Positions 49,128-59,134 of a stretch of 64,000 bases of DNA are shown here, in pieces (position 1 is the first letter of the stretch; every line of letters starts with the position of its first letter). Origin of the DNA: Cryptomeria japonica (taxonomy: Eukaryota; Streptophyta; Pinopsida; Cupressales; Cupressaceae); NCBI RefSeq assembly GCF_030272615.1, contig NW_026729196.1, positions 1 through 64,000 on the forward strand, read 5' to 3'. The notes beneath the pieces were generated by a model. It searched no databases. It was not told where the DNA came from and saw only the letters and a list, made by a program, of their open reading frames with translations. A program made the translations under genes and the position numbers.

Positions 49128-49887
49128 TTGTTACTCGCTCGGCAGCGGACCGGACAAAGGCAATGGCTCCTGGGCTTGAAATCATGTGTTTGAACTGGAC
49201 TGGCCGGAGCTCGAGATTATATACGTAACATTCATGCCCGCTAAATCGACGTCCAATTAGAGTGGCGGATATTCAATCCACCATGCATAGGTCAAGCAAT
49301 TCCACGACGTTCTTTCTAGATGGAATTAGGGCCCGCCTATTGCCATGGTAGGGGGGGGGGTGGGTGCTTCAGCCAATAAGTGAGTGAGTAAGGAGCCGCA
49401 AACGAAAGCATCTCCCACCCTGCATAGCGGGCCGGTGGGAAGTATAGTGGTTCTGTCATAGATCAGAATCCAGCCAGGATCATCTGTATTGCTTCTCCAT
49501 CCATGTGTCAAAAACAGGCAAGCACTTTAGGTTAGCCACATTGGGGTGGGTGGGAGGATATAGTTAGATTTATCGGAGGGTGTAGAACAGCAACAGGTCG
49601 ACGATGGGCGAGATATAGATATAGGGCGGCGGCTCTTTAGAGCGAAAGCCGAGACCTAGATATTTATCCTAGATACAGTTATGAGTACGTTCGGAAGCGG
49701 GATCAATCTCCATCGAACGTAACCCCAGATCAGTAGAAGGGGACACATTTTGACAGGTCAATGCAAAACTCTAAAGACCCGCGTGGAGAGTGCTACAATC
49801 TCGAACCCACGGTTGCTGGAGAGGGGGGCCCCTACTATTCTATGGCCGCCAGTCCCACTTTCATACTATGCTTTCATTGTTGATTAA

Positions 49888-50028
49888 CCACCATCAGCAA
49901 TAGTCACAGGGGCAGATGCAAAGATAGCAACAATAGATTCAGTAGTTAATCCAACAGTAGTTAATTCAATTGGCTTTGGAAGGAGAGGGTCTGTAGCTAG
50001 GGCAATAGAGCCCGTTGTTTACCTTTAA
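49888..50028 (+). pseudogene. Val/Ala/Thr-rich remnant
   Basis: A stop-free plus-strand phase between two TAA codons reads PSAIVTGADAKIATIDSVVN then PTVVNSIGFGRRGSVARAIE. Similar GCA/GTA-rich, three-base-periodic sequence continues in changing phases to about 50.7 kb. Not recognised. Confidence 0.3.
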
Positions 50029-50709
50029 TCAGATCCGAATCTAACAGCAGTAGCATAGGTTTATGCCGCAGAGGCAAGGGTAGAAAGCACACGTAGGTTA
50101 GATAGCAGGAAGGGGGGGGGAATTGTAGGAGCTAGTCCGGGGTAAAGATCCAAAGCTACCAGGTGTAGATTGACTTTCGAGAGCCATATCCTGGAGCTTA
50201 CCTTGTACGGTTAATGGATTCACCAGTACGAGTACCAATAGCCAACATATTTCTATCCGGGTGAAGCACCCATAGAATTGTAGGGGACCAAAAGCAAAGC
50301 TAGTGGTATAACCTACAGATGCTTTGGCTACGGATGGTACCTAAGCAGCATATTCACCAGTCCCAGCAACACAATCACGTATGTGAGCATATCCACGTAG
50401 TAGTAGCAGTATATACATAGCCTAGCACAGCCGTTATCCATATTAAGTAGTTTAAGGTGTATATGAAGCAGAAGCACCCATAGAATTGTAGGGGATCCCG
50501 TAGATCCTGTCCATGAAGCAACAGTTTAAGCACCACTAGCAGCACCAGCCTACCACATAGAATTGTAGGGGCATAGTTGAAGAAGCAGCAGCATCACTAC
50601 AAGTAGCAGCGGGCGGGTGGTGCATCAGTAGATCCTGTAGAGTAAGTTGATTACGCGGGTTATCCACCGGTAGTAGCATTAGCACAGGTAGCATACCTTA
50701 CCAGAGCTC

Positions 50710-50901
50710 GTTGATCCATCAGTAGATCCAACAGCAACAGAGGCAAAGATAGCAGCAGGAGTTGTTTCTGATGATTCAGGAGTTGGACCAGTCATTTCTG
50801 ACCCAGTTGTTGATCCAGTCGGTGGAGCAGCATAAGGTGATTCAGTTGACCAAGAAGCAGAAGCAACACCAACTATCTATAGGACTATCAGTAATGAGTG
50901 A
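50710..50901 (+). pseudogene. VDP-rich remnant with one TAA
   Basis: Sixty-three codons are open except TAA 50833-50835. They read VDPSVDPTATEAKIAAGVVS, DDSGVGPVISDPVVDPVGG and, after the stop, GDSVDQEAEATPTIYRTISN. The repeated DP words link it to 2.2 kb and to 61.99-63.05 kb. Confidence 0.35.
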
Positions 50902-53303
50902 ATTCCGTGATCAGCTTCCGGGGGGGCCGGGGCCAGATTATCTACGTAACATGCCAGCTTTAGTTGATTGATTCCAAAGACTTTTTCTCTTCCTATTATT
51001 CCCTCCCACCCGGTTTAGGAAGGGTTGACTGGGGGGCGGGTCACTTTTGACCCCATGTCCGCGAGAACTATCTATAGTTGATCAATTATTCTAGCAGGTT
51101 TATTAATTAGGATAGGTGGTTCCACCCGGAGAATTATTTATTCTTTAAGAGATCGATTCGAGATCGAGGAGAGATCGATTCGCCCATAGAATAGTAGGGC
51201 CATAGAATTGTAGGGGCTGCCATTAATCAGCTTGCTAGCCTTAGAAAACTATAGAAAAGGGGGGGGTTGGGTGGGACTTATAGGCATGCAGGGTGGGGGG
51301 TTTACGTTGGAAACGGGTGGGTGGATATAGCTAGTCCCCGCCCAACCCGGAACGAAGTCACTCGACCCCAAGATGGAGTTATGGTGGGCCCCCACCCATG
51401 CAGTTACTCGACTGTTAAGCTTCTTATTCCCACTCCACTTCTTATTCCCACCCTGCACGGTGGGGGGGAACAAGAGGGTAATGCCCCACTGGTCGATTCC
51501 CGGCCAATCGTACCACCCCCTCGCCGAGAGAGCATGCCCCGCCGGGTAGTCGTAGTCGTCCGATGCTGGATCGAGCACGTCTTTTATCCTAATGTGGAAT
51601 CCGATCTCTCGGTCCGCTCTACTCAAGACGGAAGTTTCCCTTTGGTGAGCCCGGTGCTCCAGCCCGATCGGACCATTGGGAGGAGGCACCTAGATCAAGT
51701 CACCACTATTGATCCCCCCCCACCCGGCTCTCAGGACTCGTCACCACTATCGAGTCCCCCCCACCCTTATTAATCAGCCTGCTAAAATAAGCTCTTAAGA
51801 CTCCTCCTTTTTCGAGAAGGGGATTCTGATCTAGATGCTGTGGCCCCCCCTCCTTATATTGTATCCCTTTCGTAGGTCATGGAATCATACGGCGGCGGAG
51901 GTTCTCGTTCAATGCAAAGTGTTTCCATCCCCCGGTTCCGCCCGATCGATCAACGCAGTGTCCCAGTGCTCAATCGCTACATGTGGATCCACCGCCCTTA
52001 TGGAGTGGGGTAGATGGTTGGGTAGGCCATCTATCTCTTTCGATTCCTTCCCTGAGCATACATCCCTTTAGGAATTGTTGAGACGTATATGACATCCATC
52101 CCTTGATTCGGAGAAAGCCTCTTCCATACCCATGCTTGTGCACAACAAATGAGAAGCTCCAGGAGCTCCTAGCTACCTGCGTATTGAATCGACTTGAATA
52201 CTCATGTGTTCCACTCAAAAAACCAGCCCGAGAGTTAATTCTACTAACTCCTGGCCACGCCGAGCTACCCACTCGACAGGCTGTCACTCCACGCATCATC
52301 TTCGACAGAATGAGCTTATCATTTCAAATGTGTGTGTCGAAATGGGAGCGCACGCGGACCTATTCTCACGTGGGGATCCGGGATACGCTTCTATAAATAC
52401 CGCCGGATGCTAAGGAAGAAACCGAGTTCGTTATTCTAGCAGGCTAATGCCATAAGGGTGGGGGGTATTCTATGTGGTTGTCAAGTTTCACCCCATTGTC
52501 GAGTGCGTTACCAAAGGAGGAAATGTTTTGCGGAGGTTGGGATAGTATGGATTCCAAAAAATATCTGACGATCAGACCCGGGGCAAGAGAAGCCCTACAG
52601 TAAGAATCAGACCTATTTCGACCGGTCCAAAGACTCCTGCGAGTCCTCTCAGCTTAGAGCTCGTTTCTCGGTACGACGCAATCAAGGCCCTATTCCTTGA
52701 TCTGCAGGAACAACGACCTTATGTCGAGCCCCTGCCCCTGCTAAGCACTTTCCTACACAACCGGACTTCTACGCCTATTGCCTCCCTGGGAGCACAGGCG
52801 AGCGTATGAATGCACAACACACCCTCACCCTAGTCAAGGCTAGCCCCCAACCTATCCATCACCCAACGACCCATGGGCACTCAGAATCTGCTTCTGGTCA
52901 GCAATAGTGGTGGGCGGGCCCCTATCTATATCTGTAGCTGATCGACTCATGGAGCAACTCGTTTCCCCACTCACTGAACGAGAATAGAAAAGAGGGGCGG
53001 ATCTCCATTAAACACGCGCGTCTCGGCTCCGGATTTTTGATCTCACAAACACCGCCCTTTAGAATAGTAGGGCCCACATTACCCGCAATGTTCGAGCCCC
53101 CTTGATAGGAGTACCCGTCTACCTGGCAAGGGACATCGGCCCTTAAAACCAGAAGCCCATCATCCTTCCCGTCACGGAACCCCCTTCTAAACAAATCCCC
53201 TCTTGTCGCTAACTATAGATACTTATATTCCCCCCCCTCCAATAAGTCTATAGTTGTGGGTGGGAGGACAAAAGCTATCCCTAAGGTGGGTGGAAGGACT
53301 TAA
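50902..53303. other. Mostly unique stretch, no gene recognised
   Basis: 51.25-51.77 kb is open on both strands (168 plus codons, 146 minus codons) in GC-rich sequence. 51.83-53.22 kb is nearly free of dispersed repeats and holds the frames 52103-52396 and 52546-52809, neither identified. Confidence 0.45.
52546..52809 (+). pseudogene. Start-less 87-codon frame, unrecognised
   Basis: From just after a TAG near 52,545 to TGA 52807-52809 the phase is open, with RSPTVRIRPISTGPKTPASP, LSLELVSRYDAIKALFLDLQ and EQRPYVEPLPLLSTFLHN. It lies in a 1.4-kb repeat-poor stretch (51.83-53.22 kb). No ATG is present. No known plant mitochondrial protein matches by eye. Confidence 0.25.
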
Positions 53304-53807
53304 GGCGCTGTGGAAGGAAAGGCGCTCCGGGTGGCTGTAGTTCTCTTCATTTCAAGGGAGGGTTACCTGGCTCCGTATCGGATCGGGAGCTGTAGTTGAA
53401 CCATTTCTTATTCATTTAAAGCAGAGTGCTTGCCCATTCAACCCATTGGCCCTTCGTTTATGGCAGGAGTTGAGGGATCAGTATCCGGGGTAGGGTCGGA
53501 GGAAAGAAAGAAGATATGGGAATTGGGTGTTGAGGCAAGAGAAGAGATGCAGTTTGGACTGGTTGTGTCAGGTTGGGATGGAGAGAAATGATTGAAGGGA
53601 AGAGCAGGGGCTGAGATAAGGGATTGGGATTGGGAGAAAAGGGCTGGAGTTCATCGAGGCAGGAGCTTGGATCGTGTTCCTTTATCACGATACTGGATTG
53701 GATGGTTCAGTGATTCATCAATTGGGAGTGAAGTACTGCTTCTATTCCCCTGGGGTGGGTGGGAGGCCCCCCCGGCTATTATAGTTGCTGATTCGAGCAA
53801 GAGGTAG
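53304..53807 (+). pseudogene. Unrecognised frame interrupted by two TGA codons
   Basis: One plus-strand phase runs for 168 codons with only TGA at 53397-53399 and TGA at 53589-53591 before the terminal stop. It reads GAVEGKALRVAVVLFISREG, then after the first stop TISYSFKAECLPIQPIGPSF, an ATG at 53460 starting MAGVEGSVSGVGSEERKKIW, and after the second stop LKGRAGAEIRDWDWEKRAGV. About eight stops would be expected by chance at this length, so it is unusual but not decisive. The last part runs into family B sequence at 53754-53764, so the true end is unclear. No family assignment. Confidence 0.3.
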
Positions 53808-56800
53808 ATTAGTTGTTGGTGGGTGGGAATATAGATGTCGAGTTCAGAAGTTCTTGATACGTCTGAGATATGCTGGTATACTTCCCCCATCTCTTCGTTT
53901 TACGAAGGGCACAACCTGCGCAATAATCCAGCATTCTATACGTCGTAACATGTCGCCGTTTATCGGCCTACCAAAGATCCGCCGAGTTCATCGGATAATA
54001 GACGGAAGACGGAGTTGATACGAATAAAGATCCGTCTGAGTTCATCGGCCGTCTATTCATGGCAGAGGCGCCCCCCGCTTCTTCTTGTTGCCGTCTCCCG
54101 CAGGCAGAGTTTTGAATGTTTCCAATTCCGCAAGGTCTATACTATACTACCCACCCATAGATATTCTTCTCGGTCGAAGCATCATTATGAAGCAGGCCCT
54201 ACTATTCTATGGGCAATGAATGGGCATTGGTTAGTCAGGTAAAGCCGAGGGCCGGGGTAAGACCAGGTTAGAAAGGAGGAAATATTAGCGTAGCCCAGCA
54301 GCCACCCGGAATCTACTTCTTTTTCCGCAGGCACAACTGTGTTTGCTGATCCTTTCCCACCGTTTCCACGCATGTTGGCTTTGCTCCCATCTCCATCCCA
54401 TCCATTTCCGCCCATTCATTCCATTCATTCCCACTGCCATAGTTTCGGTTTCATTATCGCCGGCCGAGTGCGCGTGGTGCTTTGCCGCACCGCATATTCA
54501 TAATGTGAATCTGCAGCTTCGGCGGAGTCCTAGAGCGGACCTATGTACGGAACACGCTGACTGACCCCGGCAGCTGGCATTCAGGAACCGCTATGAGCAG
54601 CACATATCATAAAGCAAATGCGGGCGGAAGGCGCTAGATAGTAGGGCGCTTTTTGAGAAATAGAGACATGGTTTGCCTACACGCGATACAAGGTCCAGCT
54701 CATCACAGGGACTCTGGTCTTCCCCAGCCTCGAGGGCCCGGGTCGGGTTAGGTAAGTCCAGCTCATCAATAGGATTAAGCCAAATCCAGCTCTAGAGGTC
54801 AGAACCCGATCGGTCATTCTGCTGGTCCGACCACTTGATAGCTTAGGACCATTCCCCATTTCATATTAGTGCCGTTAGTGCAGCAGATATCCAGGCAAGC
54901 CGACGCATTGCACAGGAAGTATATACCAACGTGACCCCTAGATTCCGACGAAAGCGGCCGGCACTGCTTTCAACAATGGATACCCACTTCCTGATATCGA
55001 GAAGAAGGTCATTTGGATTGAAAGTAAAGGTAATCTCTACAACTAGATAGGTGAGTGGATAGTGCTTCCTTCTACCTACCTTCATCAAAATAGAAGTGAG
55101 TGGTTTCAGCCCTCTTTTATTCATTAGCGGAAATGACAACCGAACATTAATTGAATCCAATTAGATTGAATGGGATTCATCATCGCAGGTTATCACTCAC
55201 CCGAATGAAATGAGGGTGAGGCAGATGAAAGTCCGAAATTGAACCGGCAGGGAAGTCCCTTTCGGAGATTCCCGAAGACAGTCCAGTTGCCGCGACCCGA
55301 ACCTCATTCAGCTCGGGAAAGGGAGTTTCTTGAGACCGGATTGATTCATTCCCCTGCATGCCCGGTTCAATCGAAAGCCAATCCCAATCTATGCCTTCCA
55401 ACGGCCACTGGTATTGTGCCAATTCTAGTTATGGACTTAACTGAAGGAGCGGCGCGTCGTGCTATAACTTGGTTTAATTAGACTCCCGGATAGAAAGATA
55501 GAACCACAGCTACCGAGATTGAAATGTTGTTCATGCTGCGGCCACGGCTACGGAGAAGAGATCTACGCCAGCAACAGGCTAAAAACCCAGGTTGATGCGC
55601 TTCGCTTTCTTCTTCCCAGTTCGAGAAAGGTGCGAGACTTCCTCCAATCAAGCCCCAACTTGCCGAACGACTGATGGTATCGGCAAATGCTTTCCATTAG
55701 GCTAAAGAAAGAGCTAATTCTCTTCTGTAACCTCTTTCTATCTGAATATTCATTCACTCAGAAAACTAAAACCTTCTCTTCTCCACTCGAGTATGGGCTA
55801 AAGAGCAAGAGTCCTCGGAGAGAAAGAACGACGAGGCTCACCTTTAACGTATAGAAAGGGGGTTTCTCAAGCTCTCTGCACTGCCCATAAAAAACTATAG
55901 GGCGTCACGGAGAATGGGTGCCCTAAAATTCTATGGGCAGGTTCGAGTGATTTCTATCAAGTGTTTTTTTTTTCCCGGCCCCTATCCAAACTATCCCCTA
56001 CTCTCCAAACTACTCTAACGCGGATTGGGACGCCATAGTTGTTATCCGATCATTGGCTTGGGGCAATAGGCACTGCAATAAGCACCGGAGGTTGGGATGG
56101 TCATGGCAGCTTATCCCACCCACTGCCTTCCCTGCCTCCCGCAGCAATAATATTTGTTGGGGCCGCTTCCCAATAACTATTCCCTCCCACCCGGAGGTAG
56201 CTGCTGGGGAGGGGGAGATAGATCCATCTCGGCTCGATTGACGGATCCAGCAATGGATGCATGATTGGCTCAAATGCCTCCCTCGATTCTCCGCTGCCCC
56301 GTTCAGTCGGTCGTTAATGGTGGCAGTGGGTAGCAGCCTGCTTCATTCTCTCCCCCTGGCTACGATTCCCTGAAACCAGGAGCTTGGGTTTGGATTCAAT
56401 GCTGAACCGATGGGATTCGTTGCTCGCCATCTCTCCATGCTTCCTGGACCCAGCACCAAGCCTTCAAGACCAGGCACCCGACCCCCCGCGTACACCAATC
56501 ACTGTCCCCACCGGCTTGCTGCTTCGATGATGGATGCGATGTCGATCAAGGAGGAGCCCGACTCACAGCCTATAGATAGCCGGCTACGATCCCCGATTCT
56601 AGGTGGGACTAGATCCTTTGCTGAACCAACGGGATGAGCCGCATGCCATTAGTTACTGGGATCGGGCTCAGATCAATAATGCAAGGGGTACGGATGAGAG
56701 GGATCATACCCGTATCGATAGCAGCCAGCTGGGGGCTACGAATGCCCATCTCCTCTCTACATTGAGGAGGTGGGATTATTAACAAACAACTGAATCGCAA

Positions 56801-58076
56801 CTTAACCACCCGGCTGCCTATATTCTGCCGGAACTTCTATTTATCGGGCTGCAACTATAGTTGCCGTTTAGTTGCCGTTTAGTTGAGTTGGGTGGGTGGA
56901 AAGTCAAGGGGATGGGTGGGGGGTTCTATTGCCTCCCACCCACCCCGGGCAATGCGATCTCATTTGGTTGGTTCGGGACCGGTGGGTCCACCACTGTAGG
57001 TGCTGCTGATGCCCCCGCCCCCGTTTCTCATGGAGTATCGCTACCACGGGATATGAGCCATGAATGGTCGAATGGAGTCCCTTGCCGACCGGAGGGGATA
57101 AGGGGCGATAGATCCATCTGTGAGTGGTCGATCTGGGCCCATTCCATTCTGTTGAGTGAGTGAATCTCCTGGTGGACCACCCAAGCCATTCTGTCCACCG
57201 GGGTGGGTGGGAGGCCATAGTTGCCCCCTCTTTTCTATTAGAATAGTAGGGCGGATAAAGAGTTCTATACGTAACATGCCAGAAGAAGGGCCCCCGGCTA
57301 GGGCTAGACTAGATTCTATAGTCTATACGTCACATGCCAACAGTAATAGAAACCTCCCGGGGGGGCCACCCACCCTCCCCACTATAGGCGGCGTTAAAGG
57401 TAGGTAGGCTTGGGCATTCATGTTACGTATAGAATCATCTCCTCCCACCCACCCATGTTACGTAGCCGAAGGGTGGGGGGGCCCCGGGGAATTCGAAGCT
57501 CCAATAGGCGCCCGATGCCGTTTCTGAAGAACTCCCCATAGAATTGTAGGGCGAGGATTCGAACAACAACTCACTCTATTAGTAGTCGTCGGATAATATT
57601 CTCGTGAGAATGGAATGCACGCATTAATCATCTCTAGTCTAGACTGGAGGTTCAATCGGTGGTGGTAGGGAGGATAACCACCGGATGGGTAGAGGGGTTA
57701 TGCCGGTTGAACTAGATTATTTATGTATGGAAAGCCTCTAATTTGCCCGCCGCCCGACAGAGAGTTTGGGAGTTGCTCGAACAGGCCCCACCCCTGTTTA
57801 GCTCGCTATGCCATGGTGAACAAGAGCCCTACCGGCCTTACCACTATAAAGGTAGGGGTAGGGTTAAAAGGTGGGAGGGAGATTAGCCTAAGAGGTAGAT
57901 GCCGCCCTACTATTCTGACGGGGCGCTTCAATCTATAGCCTCCAGCCGTTCCCACCCCACCTTTTTCGGGCCCTTAGAATAGTAGGGCGGGAACAGATAG
58001 TTGACTTGCCGTTGCCCGTGAAGCCCAGGTACGCACTCTTCTGATAAGAAATCGAGGGCAACTCAACTATAATAGG
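53808..58076. other. Repeat-poor stretch, then repeats towards atp6
   Basis: 54.2-57.0 kb has few dispersed repeats and several protein-like but unidentified plus-strand frames (for example 56410-56637 and 56861-57163). 57.2-58.0 kb has family A, B and C words. No gene recognised. Confidence 0.45.
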
Positions 58077-58110
58077 CCGATCCCTATCGACCGATAGGGA
58101 GAGAGATCGG
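58077..58110 (+). other. Stem-loop upstream of atp6
   Basis: An inner perfect inverted repeat, tccctatcg / cgataggga (58081-58089 and 58092-58100), is nested in an outer ccgatc / gatcgg pair (58077-58082 and 58105-58110). It lies about 125 bp before the atp6 ATG. It could be a leader RNA structure, a processing signal or a chance palindrome. No promoter consensus was recognised next to it. Confidence 0.5.
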
Positions 58111-58180
58111 TCCTCAATCCCGATGATATCGCGTATGTAGATATCATTAGGGGAGATAGCCCCCACTGGTGCGCTCGACC

Positions 58181-58247
58181 GCTCTTTAAGCTATGACGGA
58201 AGGCCCTACCTAATATCTTGTTGCTCTTTAAGCTATGACGAACGGCC
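58181..58247 (+). repeat. Direct duplication spanning the atp6 start codon
   Basis: The 25-base stretch at 58181-58205 recurs at 58223-58247 with a period of 42 bp and few differences. Both copies carry gctctttaagctatgacg. The downstream ATG (58235) is the atp6 start. The upstream ATG (58193) opens a six-codon frame that ends at TAA 58211-58213. The duplication therefore supplies a decoy AUG or minimal upstream ORF in the atp6 leader. Whether it is transcribed cannot be seen. Confidence 0.8.
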
Positions 58248-59089
58248 CCCTAGAAGAGGAGGAGATAAAAGTATTTATTACGCTAAACAGCCCACTCGAG
58301 CAATTCGCCATTATCCCATCGATTCCTGTGAAGATAGGGAACTCGTATTCCCCATTCACAAATTCCCCTTTGTTCATGTTGCTAACTACCGGTTTAGTCC
58401 CGCTCTCGGTTCATTCCGCCACTAAGAACGGAGGAAACCTAGTACCAAATGCTTGGCAATCATTGGTAGAGCTTATTCATGATTTCGTGCTGAACCCGGT
58501 GAACGAACAAATAGGCGGTCTTTCTGAAAATGTGAAGCAAAAGTCTTTCCCCTGCATCCCGGTCACTTTCACGTTTTTGTCATTCCGTAATCCCCAAGGT
58601 ATGATACCATATAGCTTCACAGTGACAAGTCATTTCATCATTACTTCGGGTCTCTCTTTTTCGCCCTTTATTGGAATTACTCTAGTGGGATCTCAAAGAA
58701 ATGGGCTTCATCTCTTCAGCTTCTTCTTACCCGCGGGAGTACCACTGCCGTTAGCACCTTTCTCAGTACTCCCTGAGCTAATCCCTTATCGTTTCCGCGC
58801 ATTAAGCTCAGGAATACGTTTATTCGCTAATATGATGGCTGGTCATAGTTTAGTAAAGATCTCAAGTGGGTTCGCTCGGACTATGCTGTGTCTGAATAAC
58901 ATAATGTATTTCTCAGGAGGTCTTGGTCCTCTATCAATCGTTTTCGCACTGACCGGTCCGGAATTAGGTGTGGCTATATCACAAGCTTATGTCTTTACAA
59001 TCTCAATTTGTATTCACCCGAATGACGCTATAAATCTTCATCAACTCCAATTCAGTATAGTAATGGGCCTCGAGCTCCTTTCTTTCTAG
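58235..59089 (+). CDS. atp6: ATP synthase F0 subunit a (subunit 6), mitochondrial
   Basis: This 284-codon frame encodes subunit a of the mitochondrial F1F0 ATP synthase, the inner-membrane protein that forms the proton path beside the c-ring. The plant ATP6 core starts at SPLEQF (residues 19-24). RLFANMMAGH (195-204) carries the essential arginine R195, and the last helix carries E243 and Q250 in GPELGVAISQAYVF. The ATG is the first after an in-frame TAA at 58229-58231, so the pre-core extension is only 18 residues. Many codons encode residues the family does not use and that C-to-U editing would restore: P56, S58, S61, H82, P88, S104, P109, S116, R118, P120, S138, S153, S177, P180, P184, R186, S192, S210, R215, S234, P242, S249, S257, H261 and P262. 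That density fits a gymnosperm. The protein runs 14 residues beyond the usual end near NDAINLHQ. No other gene lies nearby, so it appears monocistronic. No internal stop is present. Confidence 0.97.
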   Translation: MTNGPLEEEEIKVFITLNSPLEQFAIIPSIPVKIGNSYSPFTNSPLFMLLTTGLVPLSVHSATKNGGNLVPNAWQSLVELIHDFVLNPVNEQIGGLSENVKQKSFPCIPVTFTFLSFRNPQGMIPYSFTVTSHFIITSGLSFSPFIGITLVGSQRNGLHLFSFFLPAGVPLPLAPFSVLPELIPYRFRALSSGIRLFANMMAGHSLVKISSGFARTMLCLNNIMYFSGGLGPLSIVFALTGPELGVAISQAYVFTISICIHPNDAINLHQLQFSIVMGLELLSF

Positions 59090-59117
59090 AATATAGAATT
59101 GCCCTGCATAGGAACTA

Positions 59118-59134
59118 CCATAGAATAGTAGGGG
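59118..59134 (+). repeat. First family A word downstream of atp6
   Basis: ccatagaatagtagggg begins 29 bp after the atp6 stop. The nearest copy upstream of the gene is cccttagaatagtaggg at 57971-57987. Confidence 0.9.

Noticed and set aside
50177-50220. Possible group II intron domain V (gagcc ... ttgtacggtt)
   Set aside because: The GAAA tetraloop and most of the stem pairing are missing, and there is no flanking exon or GUGYG 5' end nearby.
51249-51773. Overlapping long open frames on both strands (168 and 146 codons)
   Set aside because: The GC-rich, stop-poor composition opens both strands. Family B and C-run words make up the ends, and no protein family is recognisable.
52770-52900. LPGSTGERMN in one phase resembles a motif in bacterial PutA proteins
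   Set aside because: The match is about ten residues, needs a frame change from the upstream open frame, and lacks the rest of the domain. Probably coincidence.
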